Notes: generated by a model not told the origin, from the sequence alone. 64,000 bases of DNA from HIMB11 sp965657135 (GCA_965657135.1 CBFHNF010000013.1:1-64000); one strand, 5' to 3'. Numbered from the stretch's first letter, positions 27,717 through 37,211 are shown. Numbers and translations: made by a program.

Positions 27717-28942
27717 GATCGGTAGTCCGCGTTTATTTCGATGTAGCCATGCGTCAAATCGCATGTCCACACAGTTGATTGCCCAGCGCCAATACCCAGG
27801 TCCACATTAATGACAATGTGGTCATTCTTCATATAATTCGCTCCGGCTTGTTCGCTGTAATGTTCGGCGACCCACCCCTCTTTGGCGACGATAATATCAC
27901 CGAACGAAATCGACAAACGATCGCGATCAGCCGGCGCACCGCTTTTTCCAATCGCCATAACAACCCGTCCCCAATTTGGATCCTCGCCGGCGATTGCTGT
28001 TTTAATCAATGGCGAATTCGCAATCGCCATGGCATGCGTTTTGGCATCTGTATCATTTGATGCCCCTGTTATATTAATTTCGACGAACTTTGTCGCGCCT
28101 TCACCGTCTTTGACAACCTGATGCGAAAGAGAGAGCATGACATCATACAATGCCGCATGAAAAGCATCTGAATGTATAGATACATCAACGCCACTTGCCC
28201 CTGTTGCAAGCGCGATTAAAGTGTCAGAGGTTGATGTGTCACTATCGACAGTAATACAGTTGAATGTCTTATCAGTGGTTTCATTTATGAGCTGCTGCAA
28301 ATCACGCTGGGCAATTTTTGCATCTGTGAAAATGTAAACAAGCATAGTTGCCATATCGGGGGCAATCATCCCTGACCCTTTTGCAACCCCTGCGATGTGT
28401 ATCAGACCCTCTGATGTTTCAATGACAGCACCTGCGCCTTTGGCATAGGTGTCGGTTGTCATAATCGCGTGTGCCGCGTCCTCTAGTGCATCTTCTTTCA
28501 AGCTCGCAGTTAGAGTGTTAATTACCCCAATGACACGTTCATGTGGTAACGGTTCCCCAATCACGCCGGTTGAAGACGTGAAGACGCGATCCGCTGGAAT
28601 ACCCGTGCCCGCTGCTACCGCAGTGGTGATCGCGTTCACGGACACGACACCATGTTTACCAGTAAACGCATTGGCGTTTCCCGAATTCACTAAAATCGCA
28701 ACGCCAGCATCACTATCTCTGCCAATCTTGCTTTGGCAGTCCAACACAGGCGCGGCGCGGGTCGCTGATTTCGTGAAAACTCCGGCAACGCTGCTCCCAG
28801 CGTCCGCAACAGCCAACATAACATCCGTGCGGCCTTGGTACTTAACGCCCGCGACCGCTGTTGCGAAACGTACACCTTTTATAACTGGTAGATTTGGAAA
28901 TACATCTGGTGCGAGAGGGGAAACCTTGGTGATTGCTGCCAT
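27713..28942 (-). CDS. argJ: Bifunctional glutamate N-acetyltransferase/amino-acid acetyltransferase
   Basis: Transfers the acetyl group from N-acetylornithine to glutamate in the cyclic arginine pathway, and may also use acetyl-CoA. The 409-residue precursor is of the self-cleaving type: the ATMLV motif near residue 199 holds the Thr that becomes the N-terminal nucleophile of the beta chain. Other family signatures are STGVIGEPLP and GEDPNWGR(VV)MAIGKSG. It lies between the parvulin gene, two bases upstream, and mutT, overlapping by four bases, forming a minus-strand PPIase-argJ-mutT operon. Confidence 0.96.
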   Translation of the reverse strand: MAAITKVSPLAPDVFPNLPVIKGVRFATAVAGVKYQGRTDVMLAVADAGSSVAGVFTKSATRAAPVLDCQSKIGRDSDAGVAILVNSGNANAFTGKHGVVSVNAITTAVAAGTGIPADRVFTSSTGVIGEPLPHERVIGVINTLTASLKEDALEDAAHAIMTTDTYAKGAGAVIETSEGLIHIAGVAKGSGMIAPDMATMLVYIFTDAKIAQRDLQQLINETTDKTFNCITVDSDTSTSDTLIALATGASGVDVSIHSDAFHAALYDVMLSLSHQVVKDGEGATKFVEINITGASNDTDAKTHAMAIANSPLIKTAIAGEDPNWGRVVMAIGKSGAPADRDRLSISFGDIIVAKEGWVAEHYSEQAGANYMKNDHIVINVDLGIGAGQSTVWTCDLTHGYIEINADYRS

Positions 28943-28944
28943 CG

Positions 28945-29799
28945 TTAGTCCAGTTCAGATATATCAGTTTTTACCGCTTCAACATTTAGGGTTGCGGGAT
29001 CCATACGTTCAACAGATGCGCCACTCACCATGGTTTTCACACGGTCCTCGATCGCCACGCGCTGAAGTTCAGCTGCCAATTCACCTTTGACACTCTCAAA
29101 CTCTGGAGCTTGGATGGTGCGCATATCATTGAGAATGATTACGTGCCAACCAAACTGTGTTTGAACAGGTGTCGGAGTAATTTCTCCAACCGTCAAGCTC
29201 ATCACCGCTTGTTCAAATGGTGCAACCATCTGGCCCTGTCCGAACCAACCCAATGCGCCACCATTGGGGCCGGATGGTCCTGTTGAAAATTCTTGTGCAA
29301 GCGCTGTGAAGTCTGCCCCATCTGACAGTTGTGCAATTAATTCTTTTGCCTTTGCTTCGTCTTCGACAAGAATGTGAGAGGCGTTATATTCACGGCCTAA
29401 ATCAGCGTTTTTATAGCTTGCGTCGTAGTAGGCCCTCAACTTATCTTCGCTAGTGGCCTGCGTCGTGATTTCATCAATCATTTGCGATGCAGTTAAAATA
29501 CGTCGTTCATTATCGACAGCAAATTCAATGTATTTTGCGTTCGGGTTTTTTGCTGCTTGGGCCAAAACAGTTTGCTGAATGATTTGCTCAACAATACCCT
29601 GGAAAACTTGCTCTGCAGGAAGTGATTTATATTGTTGGGGAAGTGTGTCATAAACCATGATTACATGGCCCATTTGAATGTCTTCGCCATTGACAGTGGC
29701 AACAACCACATCGGCATCAATGATGGATTGAGCATTCGCAGCAGACACAAATAGCCCTGCCGAAGCTGTGATAGTGGCCATTAATTGCAATAGTTTCAT
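28945..29799 (-). CDS. Periplasmic parvulin-type peptidyl-prolyl isomerase
   Basis: Secreted folding catalyst of the SurA/PrsA/parvulin type. Residues 1-23 are a signal peptide (ending ANAQ). An N-terminal helical chaperone region is followed by a rotamase domain with NASHILVEDEAKAKELIAQL, GALGWFGQGQMVAPFE and GWHVIILND, the standard parvulin signatures. At 284 residues it has one rotamase domain, whereas E. coli SurA has two. An AAAGGAG ribosome-binding site sits six bases before the ATG. It is the first gene of the operon with argJ and mutT and is divergent from secA, fitting a shared theme of envelope protein export. Confidence 0.92.
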   Translation of the reverse strand: MKLLQLMATITASAGLFVSAANAQSIIDADVVVATVNGEDIQMGHVIMVYDTLPQQYKSLPAEQVFQGIVEQIIQQTVLAQAAKNPNAKYIEFAVDNERRILTASQMIDEITTQATSEDKLRAYYDASYKNADLGREYNASHILVEDEAKAKELIAQLSDGADFTALAQEFSTGPSGPNGGALGWFGQGQMVAPFEQAVMSLTVGEITPTPVQTQFGWHVIILNDMRTIQAPEFESVKGELAAELQRVAIEDRVKTMVSGASVERMDPATLNVEAVKTDISELD

Positions 29800-29839
29800 C
29801 GAAAACTCCTTTATTCGCTCTGTCGATTAGCCCACGCCG

Positions 29840-29868
29840 TTGACACTTATTATTCGCCCCCTTACATC
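29840..29868 (+). promoter_or_regulatory. Candidate sigma-70 promoter for secA
   Basis: TTGACA (29840-29845) is separated by 17 bases from TACATC (29863-29868), about 100 bases before the secA start in the divergent gap with the parvulin gene. The -35 box is perfect and the -10 weak. Confidence 0.35.
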
Positions 29869-29967
29869 GCTAAGAACAATACATAAAGGTACTGTTCATC
29901 TCTAATTGCTGCAAGAACGTCAAGCAAGAGAGTGAAATCAGAATAGTGCAAGATAAACGGAGTGGCT

Positions 29968-32652
29968 ATGTTTGGTCTAGGAACAATTACGCGCAAGGTG
30001 TTTGGCACCCAGAATGACCGCAAAGTTAAGTCCGTTCGCCCGCTGATTGATAAGATAAATGCACTAGAACCTGAATTCGAGGCGCTTACAGATGATCAGT
30101 TGATCGAAAAGACAGCTGAATTCAAGCAGCGTTACGAAAATGGTGAAACCTTAGACGCGCTTTTGCCCGAAGCGTTCGCAAACTGCCGTGAAGGAGCAAG
30201 ACGCGCCTTGGGGTTGCGGGCATTTGATGTTCAATTAATCGGTGGGGTTTTCCTGCATCGTGGAAACATTGCCGAAATGAAAACGGGTGAGGGCAAGACT
30301 TTGGTTGCCACCTTTCCTGCCTATCTGAATGCATTGACTGGACGGGGCGTCCACGTGGTTACGGTGAACGATTATCTGGCTAAGCGCGATGCTGATTGGA
30401 TGTCCAATGTTTTTTCTGCGCTTGGAATGAGCACAGGTGTCGTTTACCCACAACAGGAAGAAGCAGAAAAATCGGCAGCTTATGCCTGTGATGTTACATA
30501 TGCCACCAACAACGAACTGGGTTTTGATTATCTTCGCGACAATATGCGAGGAAGCATTGAAGAAATGGCACAACGTGACCATCACTTTGCAATTGTCGAT
30601 GAAGTTGACAGTATATTGGTTGATGAAGCCCGGACACCACTTATAATCTCGGGTCCATCACAAGATCGATCTGATCTGTACATCAAAATCAATCAATTGA
30701 TTCCAGAGCTTAAGGACGAACACTTCACGCTCGATGAGAAAACGCGGAACGTCAGTTTTACTGACGAAGGCAATGACTTCTTAGAAGAAATTCTTAGGTT
30801 GCATGGCGTGCTTCCAGAAAGCCAGTCACTGTACGATCCAGAAAGCACTTCGATCGTCCATCATGTAAATCAAGGTCTGCGGGCATTTAAATTGTTCACC
30901 CGCGACAAGGACTATATCGTCAGAGACGGACAGGTGGTATTAATCGACGAATTTACTGGTCGTATGATGGCAGGTCGTCGGTTGTCTGATGGATTGCACC
31001 AAGCAATCGAAGCGAAAGAAGGCTGTGAAATTCAGCCAGAAAACGTCACCTTGGCAAGCGTCACTTTCCAAAACTATTTTCGCCTGTATGACAAATTAGG
31101 TGGAATGACAGGTACTGCAGCGACTGAAGCAGATGAATTCATGGAGATTTACAACTTGGGCGTGGTTGAAATTCCTACCAACCGCCCGATTGCACGCCTT
31201 GATGAAGACGACAAAGTGTATCGCACGACGCAAGAAAAATACAACGCGATCGTTTCGACAATTAAAGAAGCAAATGGAAAAGGACAGCCAATTTTGGTGG
31301 GTACCACATCCATTGAAAAGTCCGAGCTGCTGTCCCAGCAGTTGACGAATGCGAATATAAAACACAATGTTCTAAATGCGCGTCAGCACGAGCAAGAAGC
31401 GCAAATTGTTGCAAATGCTGGTAAGCTAGGTGCAGTGACAATTGCAACCAACATGGCTGGTCGCGGTACCGATATTAAACTGGGTGGTAATGTCGAATTC
31501 AAAATCATGGATGCAATTGCTGCAGATCCAGATGGCAACCCAGATGAAATTCGTTCACAGATTGAAGAGGCTCATAAAGCGGATGAGCAGGCGGTCAAAG
31601 AAGCTGGTGGATTGTTCGTTTTGGCAACAGAGCGTCACGAAAGCCGTCGTATCGACAATCAGTTGCGCGGACGTTCAGGTCGGCAAGGTGATCCCGGACG
31701 ATCGTCATTTTTCCTAAGCCTTGATGATGATCTAATGCGAATTTTCGGTTCTGAACGCTTAGACAAAATTTTAAGTACTTTGGGCATGCAAGAAGGCGAA
31801 GCTATTGAACACCCTTGGGTGAATAAGTCATTGGAACGCGCCCAAGCCAAAGTTGAAGGACGCAATTTTGACATTCGTAAACAGTTGCTGAAGTTCGACG
31901 ATGTTATGAATGATCAACGAAAAGCAATTTTTGAGCAACGCTTGGATATCATGCGTTCCGAGGATCTAAACGAAATCATCGTCGATATGCGAAATGACGT
32001 TATTGACGATCTCATTGAAACCTATATGCCGCCTCGTTCTTATGCGGATCAATGGGATACAGAAGGTTTATACGCCGCTGTTATCGAAAACCTAAATTTG
32101 GATGCTCCTGTAATCGCATGGGCTGCCGAAGAAGGTGTGGATGATGATGTTCTTCGCGAAAGACTGGAAGAGGAAGCGGACAAACAACTTAAGGAAAAGC
32201 AGGATGCCTTTGGTGCAGAAGGCTTTGCGCAGGTACAACGACAAATCTTGCTTAGCACCATAGACGGTAAGTGGCGCGAACATTTGTTGATGTTAGAGCA
32301 TCTGCGCAGTGTGGTCAGTTTCCGCGGATATGCACAACGCGATCCACTGAACGAATACAAAAATGAAGCATTCCAATTGTTTGAGTCGTTACTAAATGGA
32401 TTGCGCGTAGATGTAACACAGCAAATTGGCCGCGTTCGTCCGCTCACCGAAGAAGAACGACAAGCAATGATGCAGCAGATGATTGCCCAACAAATCCAAT
32501 CACAAGGTGCGCCGCAAGTCGCGGCAGAGCGACAAGAAACCAAAACAGATGTTTCTGAATTACCCAAGGGTTGGGAGCAGACCGGGCGTAACGAAGCCTG
32601 CCCATGTGGGTCTGGCAAAAAATTCAAGCATTGCCATGGTAGGCTGACCTAA
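29968..32652 (+). CDS. secA: Preprotein translocase ATPase SecA
   Basis: Motor ATPase that pushes preproteins through SecYEG. The 894-residue protein has Walker A TGEGKT (about 106-111), the DEAD-like Walker B DEVD (about 211), the IRDGQVVLIDEFTGR segment, NMAGRGTDIKLGG and the QLRGRSGRQGDPG motif VI, and ends with a SEC-C zinc-binding tail (Cys878, Cys880, Cys889, His890) that contacts SecB and ribosomes. The open frame includes a GTG at 29962, but CGGAG lies five bases before the ATG at 29968. A 14-bp inverted repeat follows the stop. Confidence 0.98.
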   Translation: MFGLGTITRKVFGTQNDRKVKSVRPLIDKINALEPEFEALTDDQLIEKTAEFKQRYENGETLDALLPEAFANCREGARRALGLRAFDVQLIGGVFLHRGNIAEMKTGEGKTLVATFPAYLNALTGRGVHVVTVNDYLAKRDADWMSNVFSALGMSTGVVYPQQEEAEKSAAYACDVTYATNNELGFDYLRDNMRGSIEEMAQRDHHFAIVDEVDSILVDEARTPLIISGPSQDRSDLYIKINQLIPELKDEHFTLDEKTRNVSFTDEGNDFLEEILRLHGVLPESQSLYDPESTSIVHHVNQGLRAFKLFTRDKDYIVRDGQVVLIDEFTGRMMAGRRLSDGLHQAIEAKEGCEIQPENVTLASVTFQNYFRLYDKLGGMTGTAATEADEFMEIYNLGVVEIPTNRPIARLDEDDKVYRTTQEKYNAIVSTIKEANGKGQPILVGTTSIEKSELLSQQLTNANIKHNVLNARQHEQEAQIVANAGKLGAVTIATNMAGRGTDIKLGGNVEFKIMDAIAADPDGNPDEIRSQIEEAHKADEQAVKEAGGLFVLATERHESRRIDNQLRGRSGRQGDPGRSSFFLSLDDDLMRIFGSERLDKILSTLGMQEGEAIEHPWVNKSLERAQAKVEGRNFDIRKQLLKFDDVMNDQRKAIFEQRLDIMRSEDLNEIIVDMRNDVIDDLIETYMPPRSYADQWDTEGLYAAVIENLNLDAPVIAWAAEEGVDDDVLRERLEEEADKQLKEKQDAFGAEGFAQVQRQILLSTIDGKWREHLLMLEHLRSVVSFRGYAQRDPLNEYKNEAFQLFESLLNGLRVDVTQQIGRVRPLTEEERQAMMQQMIAQQIQSQGAPQVAAERQETKTDVSELPKGWEQTGRNEACPCGSGKKFKHCHGRLT

Positions 32653-32683
32653 CTTGGCAAGTTTATTTGATGTGCCTGGAGAT

Positions 32684-32716
32684 ACAAAGTGGTTAACCTT
32701 ATGTTAACCACTTTGT
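32684..32716. repeat. Perfect 14-bp inverted repeat downstream of secA
   Basis: ACAAAGTGGTTAAC (32684-32697) is followed by five bases and its exact complement (32703-32716). The stem could terminate secA transcription, although only a short AT-rich stretch and no clear T-run follows, or it could be an operator for the next gene, which begins 110 bases downstream. Confidence 0.7.
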
Positions 32717-32826
32717 CAAAATTCGGACTGATTTCGACCATTCGCTTAAAAATTTTCTTTGTAGTGCCACATGAACGCCTTTTTCCTACCAGACACTAAA
32801 CCTGTGTTTTAATAAGGAAAACTTCG

Positions 32827-33651
32827 ATGAATTCTATGTTTTCGTGGCCCAAACTGTTAGGAACCTGTGCCTTGCTCGCCTTTACCGCAGGTGCCGTGAT
32901 GCAAGAGATGTCACCGCGATCCGCACTATATCAGGCGGTAGAAAATGCGGGCGAACTTGAATTTTCAAACATCACATATGCATCAGCGCGGTTTAACTAT
33001 CGCAACTATGGGCCCTTCGGCGACGTAGACCCGCGTTCATTGGTAATGGCGCCAGAACAAAGCAAATCAGGATTGTATGCACCAGAGGTCGCGTTCCAAC
33101 AGGATCATGGATGCGCGCCCACAATCGATGTATCACTAAGTGAAACCGCAATCGCAACAATTAGCGTATCTTCGCCATGTACTGCCTTTACAAATATCAG
33201 CGCCCATCATTTAGGCTTGGCAGTTACAGAACAGAGTGACGCATTTGGACAAGCCAGATTGCAGATGCCCGTCCTAGCGCCAACGGCAGTCATTTTTATT
33301 GACGTTGGATCGACCCACATGTTTACGAAATTGGTTTCAACCAACTACCTTAATTCCGTCAGCCGTACAGTTTTGACGTGGTCAGGAAGTGAAGATCTTG
33401 GCATCGATTCGCAAATTGGCCAGACGCACACACTGGCCAACATAAAACTTATCGACTCAGCTGCGACCGAAAACGCCCATGCTTTCGATGTTTCAGTGGT
33501 GTCACCAACAACATCGACCTGCAATCATGGTGTTGAATTCGCGTTGCTAAGAGCCGAACCAAGCAAATCGGTCACAGTCCGTGACTTTCGTGTCGCTCCT
33601 GACGTCTGTGAACCAAATCATACAACGATCCAGTTGAAATCAATCAACTAA
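32827..33651 (+). CDS. Secreted or membrane-anchored hypothetical protein downstream of secA
   Basis: I do not recognise a characterised family. Residues 7-24 form a hydrophobic segment (a signal peptide or anchor) and the rest is an extracytoplasmic, beta-rich domain of about 250 residues with four cysteines (in GCAPT, SPCTAF, STCNHG and DVCEPN) that could form two disulfides. Homologues next to secA in Rhodobacterales are, as I recall, sometimes labelled translocase, probably only because of their position. AAGGA lies eight bases before the ATG. It sits between secA and a periplasmic binding/OmpA-like gene on the same strand, suggesting an envelope role. Confidence 0.75.
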   Translation: MNSMFSWPKLLGTCALLAFTAGAVMQEMSPRSALYQAVENAGELEFSNITYASARFNYRNYGPFGDVDPRSLVMAPEQSKSGLYAPEVAFQQDHGCAPTIDVSLSETAIATISVSSPCTAFTNISAHHLGLAVTEQSDAFGQARLQMPVLAPTAVIFIDVGSTHMFTKLVSTNYLNSVSRTVLTWSGSEDLGIDSQIGQTHTLANIKLIDSAATENAHAFDVSVVSPTTSTCNHGVEFALLRAEPSKSVTVRDFRVAPDVCEPNHTTIQLKSIN

Positions 33652-33690
33652 CGCTACATTTTACCCGCAAGAGCCAGACGGGGGATGTTT

Positions 33691-35127
33691 ATGCGCAATT
33701 GCGTATATAATTTGATGTGCGTTATATTGATGGCGTTACCTACATTCGCACACGCGAACGAGGTGGCGCTCTCGTCTAAATCTGGCGATTTACAAATCAG
33801 TGGCACACTGTTGGATTTTGACGGACGATACTATTCCATTGAAAGCGAATATGGCAACGTGATCCTTGATGGTTCACTTTTCGAATGTTCGGGTTCGGGA
33901 TGTTCGGGTAGTTTTAGAAAGTCTGAGACCCTAAAAATTGCATCGCTCGCATCACTGAATTCGATTTTGATGCCAGCGCTCATAGAAAATTTTGCTCGAT
34001 TGTCTGCTGGAACGACGGAGGTTGATGACATTGAAGTTGGGGTGGCGTTCACCATTATGAGAGGTGATCGTCAATTACGAATTGAATTAATTGAAACCTC
34101 AGAAAATGGTGCGGTTGAGTCTCTGATTGCAAATCAAATCGATCTTGCGCTTATATCGCGAGATCTAACAGAGGCGGAAAAACAACAACATTTAAAAAGT
34201 GCGTCTGGATCCATTTGGCCAGCACCACGCAGCGAAATAATTGCTTTGGACGCATACGTTGCAGTGTCCTCGCCGCTATATGAAAAAAACACGTTAAAAT
34301 TAAGCGACCTTCAATCTGTGGATCATGTGTCGCTCTATACCCCCCAGAATACCAAAGTTTTCGGTTCGATCCGCGTAGATGGCGCAATTTTGCACGACGA
34401 TTTTGACGACGTTTTACAAGCTGTAGATCAGCAAAAGAATTCAATTGGCATCTTACCGTTTTCAAAAATAAGGGACACCAAAATGTTAAGATTGGACGCC
34501 CCGTGCGGAACCATGCCACCAATAACTCATAGATCAATCAAATCACGTGACTATATTTGGACCACACCGTTTTTTTTGCATGCCTCATCTTTGCAGCGGG
34601 GACCGCAGGCAGAAGAATTCATTAACTATCTATCCTCTATCTCTGCACAACGCGTGATCCAACGCTCGGGTTTTGTCGACCTATCACCAGAAGTCATCCC
34701 ATTATCTGCTCAGGGACAGCGACTGGCATTTGCGGTTCAAAATGGCGACTCCGCGCAACTTGGTGAGTTGCAACAAACGGTTCGCATCCTAAATGGGGCA
34801 AGCAGATTAACCACAACTCTAGTATTCGATGACGGACTAAAAAATCTTGCGACCCGCGCGCAGATCGAGCTATCCCATTTAAACCGATTCCTTGGTCAAG
34901 ATCGAAACGGTTTCCAAGAAGTGTTGGTGGTAAGCTTCGCAGAAAAATCGCAAAAAGAACAGATGAGCGAACTATTGAAATTGGTTAGTCGAGAGATCGG
35001 TAAAGGTCTTAGAAACTCATTCGGTAGCATCAAATCGATAGAAACTCACAACTTTGCAAATGTTCTTCCGCTACATTGCAGTGATGCTATATCAAATGCT
35101 CCAAGAATCGAAATTTGGGTCCGCTAG
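33691..35127 (+). CDS. Periplasmic PstS-like binding domain fused to an OmpA-like C-terminal domain
   Basis: The 478-residue protein has a signal peptide (ending FAHANE), a short N-terminal module (LLDFDGRYYSIESEYGN, with a CSGSGCSG pair of cysteines), then a substrate-binding fold of the phosphate-binding type beginning KIASLASLNSILMPALIENFA, and a C-terminal region resembling an OmpA/MotB peptidoglycan-binding domain (LATRAQIELSHLNRFLG through RIEIWVR). This architecture is known in Rhodobacterales as a phosphate-binding/OmpA family protein; its ligand is unknown. The OmpA-like part is diverged. GGGGG lies seven bases before 33691, preferred over the ATG at 33685. It converges with radC, the stop codons overlapping. 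Confidence 0.78.
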   Translation: MRNCVYNLMCVILMALPTFAHANEVALSSKSGDLQISGTLLDFDGRYYSIESEYGNVILDGSLFECSGSGCSGSFRKSETLKIASLASLNSILMPALIENFARLSAGTTEVDDIEVGVAFTIMRGDRQLRIELIETSENGAVESLIANQIDLALISRDLTEAEKQQHLKSASGSIWPAPRSEIIALDAYVAVSSPLYEKNTLKLSDLQSVDHVSLYTPQNTKVFGSIRVDGAILHDDFDDVLQAVDQQKNSIGILPFSKIRDTKMLRLDAPCGTMPPITHRSIKSRDYIWTTPFFLHASSLQRGPQAEEFINYLSSISAQRVIQRSGFVDLSPEVIPLSAQGQRLAFAVQNGDSAQLGELQQTVRILNGASRLTTTLVFDDGLKNLATRAQIELSHLNRFLGQDRNGFQEVLVVSFAEKSQKEQMSELLKLVSREIGKGLRNSFGSIKSIETHNFANVLPLHCSDAISNAPRIEIWVR

Positions 35128-35881
35128 ATCAAGCCTTCGCTTCGAAAGCTAACCTCGTTTGATTTTCCAATCACCAAATGATCATGCACGGAAATACCAA
35201 CAGCACTGGCAGCAAGTACAATACGCTCAGTCATTTCAATGTCTTGGGTGGACGGCGTCGGATCACCAGATAGGTGATTATGTACAAGAATCAGCGCAGA
35301 TGCGTCTAATTCAAGGGCGCGTTTTATAATCTCTCTTGGGTAAACTGGAACATGATCCACGGTGCCACGTCCCAAGCAATCATCCTGAATCAAGTGGTTC
35401 TTTCTGTCCAAGAATAATACATGAAATTCCTCGGATTTCTTGTGTGCAAGCGTGGCTTGGCAGTATTCCAAAAGGGCCTGCCAAGATGACAAAACATGTT
35501 TACCAATTACTCTTGCGCGGCTTAATCGATGGGCCGCAGCCTCAATAATTTTTAGCTCTACCACGACGGCCTCGCCGATACCGTCAACGTCCATTAGTTG
35601 CGCGGCGCTAGTCGATACCACAGCGTTGAAATCACCAAATGTTTCGATCAACTTGCGTGCAAGTGGCTTAACATCTTGTCGTGGAATAGCGCGAAACAAA
35701 ACCAACTCTAAAAGTTCATAATCAGGCATTGCATCTGCACCGCCATTTACAAAACGTTCGCGTAATCGCTTGCAATGATCTTTCAGATATGACGGAACTT
35801 TGGGCGTAGATTTCGCAGCAAACTGTGCATTAGCTTCGGAAAAAAATTAGGTTGTTGGATTATATTGCGTTTCGCAGCCAT
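35124..35881 (-). pseudogene. radC: radC (JAMM-domain DNA repair family) with a 5' frameshift
   Basis: RadC family protein of uncertain cellular role. The intact C-terminal part has the helix-hairpin-helix segment (VDGIGEAVVVELK) and the JAMM metal motif HNHLSGDPTPS with a downstream Asp/Glu. The reading frame upstream of the ATG at 35729 continues to encode family-like sequence (YLKDHCKRLRERFVNGGADA) back to a TAA near 35849, without any ATG, GTG or TTG. A proper start (ATG at 35881, MAAKRNIIQQPNFF) lies in the neighbouring frame, and the two frames meet exactly at a run of seven Ts (minus strand, 35840-35846). One extra T would join them; a -1 ribosomal slip or transcriptional slippage would do the same. 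It is a frameshifted gene or a recoding case. Confidence 0.72.
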
Positions 35882-35909
35882 GCGCGAATTGAGCGTTAAT
35901 TGTGTTAAG

Positions 35910-35939
35910 AAAAAATTAAGCCCAACCAATTGGCTGGGC
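35910..35939 (-). terminator. Terminator of nhaA
   Basis: On the minus strand GCCCAGCC pairs with GGTTGGGC (one G-U pair) around AATT (35920-35939) and is followed by a TTAATTTTTT tail. It lies 24 bases after the nhaA stop and just ahead of the radC start. Confidence 0.85.
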
Positions 35940-35963
35940 CTAATTTCATTTTTTATAATCGGT

Positions 35964-37211
35964 TCAGAGTTCTTGCTTTTGCACCTTAAATATCTTTCCT
36001 GCGATGATCGATAGTGCCGCCGCGCCAAAGCTGAACAAGGCGCCCATTTTAGCCGCGTCTTGGATGGGCCCAGCCTCGAATGCCACCGATGCAACAAAGA
36101 GCGACACGGTAAATCCGATGGCTGCAACAAAACCAATTACGATCAAATCAACCAATCGCATTCCCTCCGGCATCCCCAGGCGCAACGGCACTGCCGCCAA
36201 CCATCCGAAGATGTAGATACCGATTGGCTTTCCGACGATCAGCCCCAATAGGACCAACCATGTTGCATCACCAATTGCCTCAAATTTCACACCTGCGTTA
36301 CACAGACCAAAGAAAAACAAAACGATCTCTACTGGATGCTTCAACGCGTGTTCCATCGTGTTCAATAGGTCATGCAGGTGCTCTTCGGCTTGGTTAAAAA
36401 TGCCAAACGCACGATCAGCATGCGGGATCGCAGGCACGATTGGCAACAATCCCAAAGCAGGATGCAATCCCGAACGCATAAAACCATACCAGCTGATCGC
36501 GCCAGCAATTGCATACGGCCAAAACGACAGTGTTTTGCGAACCCATGTGGTCTTGCGACGTAGCTGATCACCACGATCCATAGAACGCGGCAGCCAGTTG
36601 AACAAGACATATACAACCGCAGAAATACCAAACGACAACAGCAACCAAATCGGCGCCAAATCCCCAGATGGATAAAAGATTGCCAGAATTATGAGGCCCG
36701 CCGCATCATCGGCAATCGCCAGTAACAACAGAAAACGCACCGCTGGATGACCAGCACCAAAGACAAGCCGACCAATTAAATAGCTGAATGCAATATCCGT
36801 TGCGGTTGGAATCGCCCAACCGTTTGAGACAGCGTCATAGGTTGTAGAACCCATCAAATAGGCGACACCCAAATATATAGAAATTGGGCCAACCATACCA
36901 CCAACAGTTGCAAACAAAGGAGTTGCCGCCTTTTTCCCACGCAGGCTTCCATCCTTTAAAATAACCGCTTCCCAAACTTCTTTTGCAGCGATAGCAAAGA
37001 ATAGAGCCATTAAAATATCATTTACCAAGTAGTGCAAAGTCAGCGTGCGATGCCCATCGTGATAATGACCAATTGGAGCATGATCCCAGATTTTGAATTC
37101 AACAAAATCATGATAGCTTTTATAGTCTGTATTTGCCCAAATTAGCGCGATAATCGCACCAAATATCAAAAGTAGGGAATAGTTAGTCAAGAAATTCCAT
37201 ACGCGATACAT
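35964..37211 (-). CDS. nhaA: Na+/H+ antiporter NhaA
   Basis: Inner-membrane antiporter that exports Na+ or Li+ in exchange for protons, important for pH and salt homeostasis. The 415-residue protein has about 11-12 hydrophobic spans, the GWAIPTATDIAFSY segment and the paired aspartates in IADDAAGLIILA that correspond to the cation-binding Asp pair of E. coli NhaA. The open frame reaches 30 codons further upstream, but GTGAGGA lies seven bases before the ATG at 37211, and homologues begin MYRVWNFL-like. The about 100-base leader contains a hairpin abutting the ribosome-binding site. Confidence 0.95.
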   Translation of the reverse strand: MYRVWNFLTNYSLLLIFGAIIALIWANTDYKSYHDFVEFKIWDHAPIGHYHDGHRTLTLHYLVNDILMALFFAIAAKEVWEAVILKDGSLRGKKAATPLFATVGGMVGPISIYLGVAYLMGSTTYDAVSNGWAIPTATDIAFSYLIGRLVFGAGHPAVRFLLLLAIADDAAGLIILAIFYPSGDLAPIWLLLSFGISAVVYVLFNWLPRSMDRGDQLRRKTTWVRKTLSFWPYAIAGAISWYGFMRSGLHPALGLLPIVPAIPHADRAFGIFNQAEEHLHDLLNTMEHALKHPVEIVLFFFGLCNAGVKFEAIGDATWLVLLGLIVGKPIGIYIFGWLAAVPLRLGMPEGMRLVDLIVIGFVAAIGFTVSLFVASVAFEAGPIQDAAKMGALFSFGAAALSIIAGKIFKVQKQEL

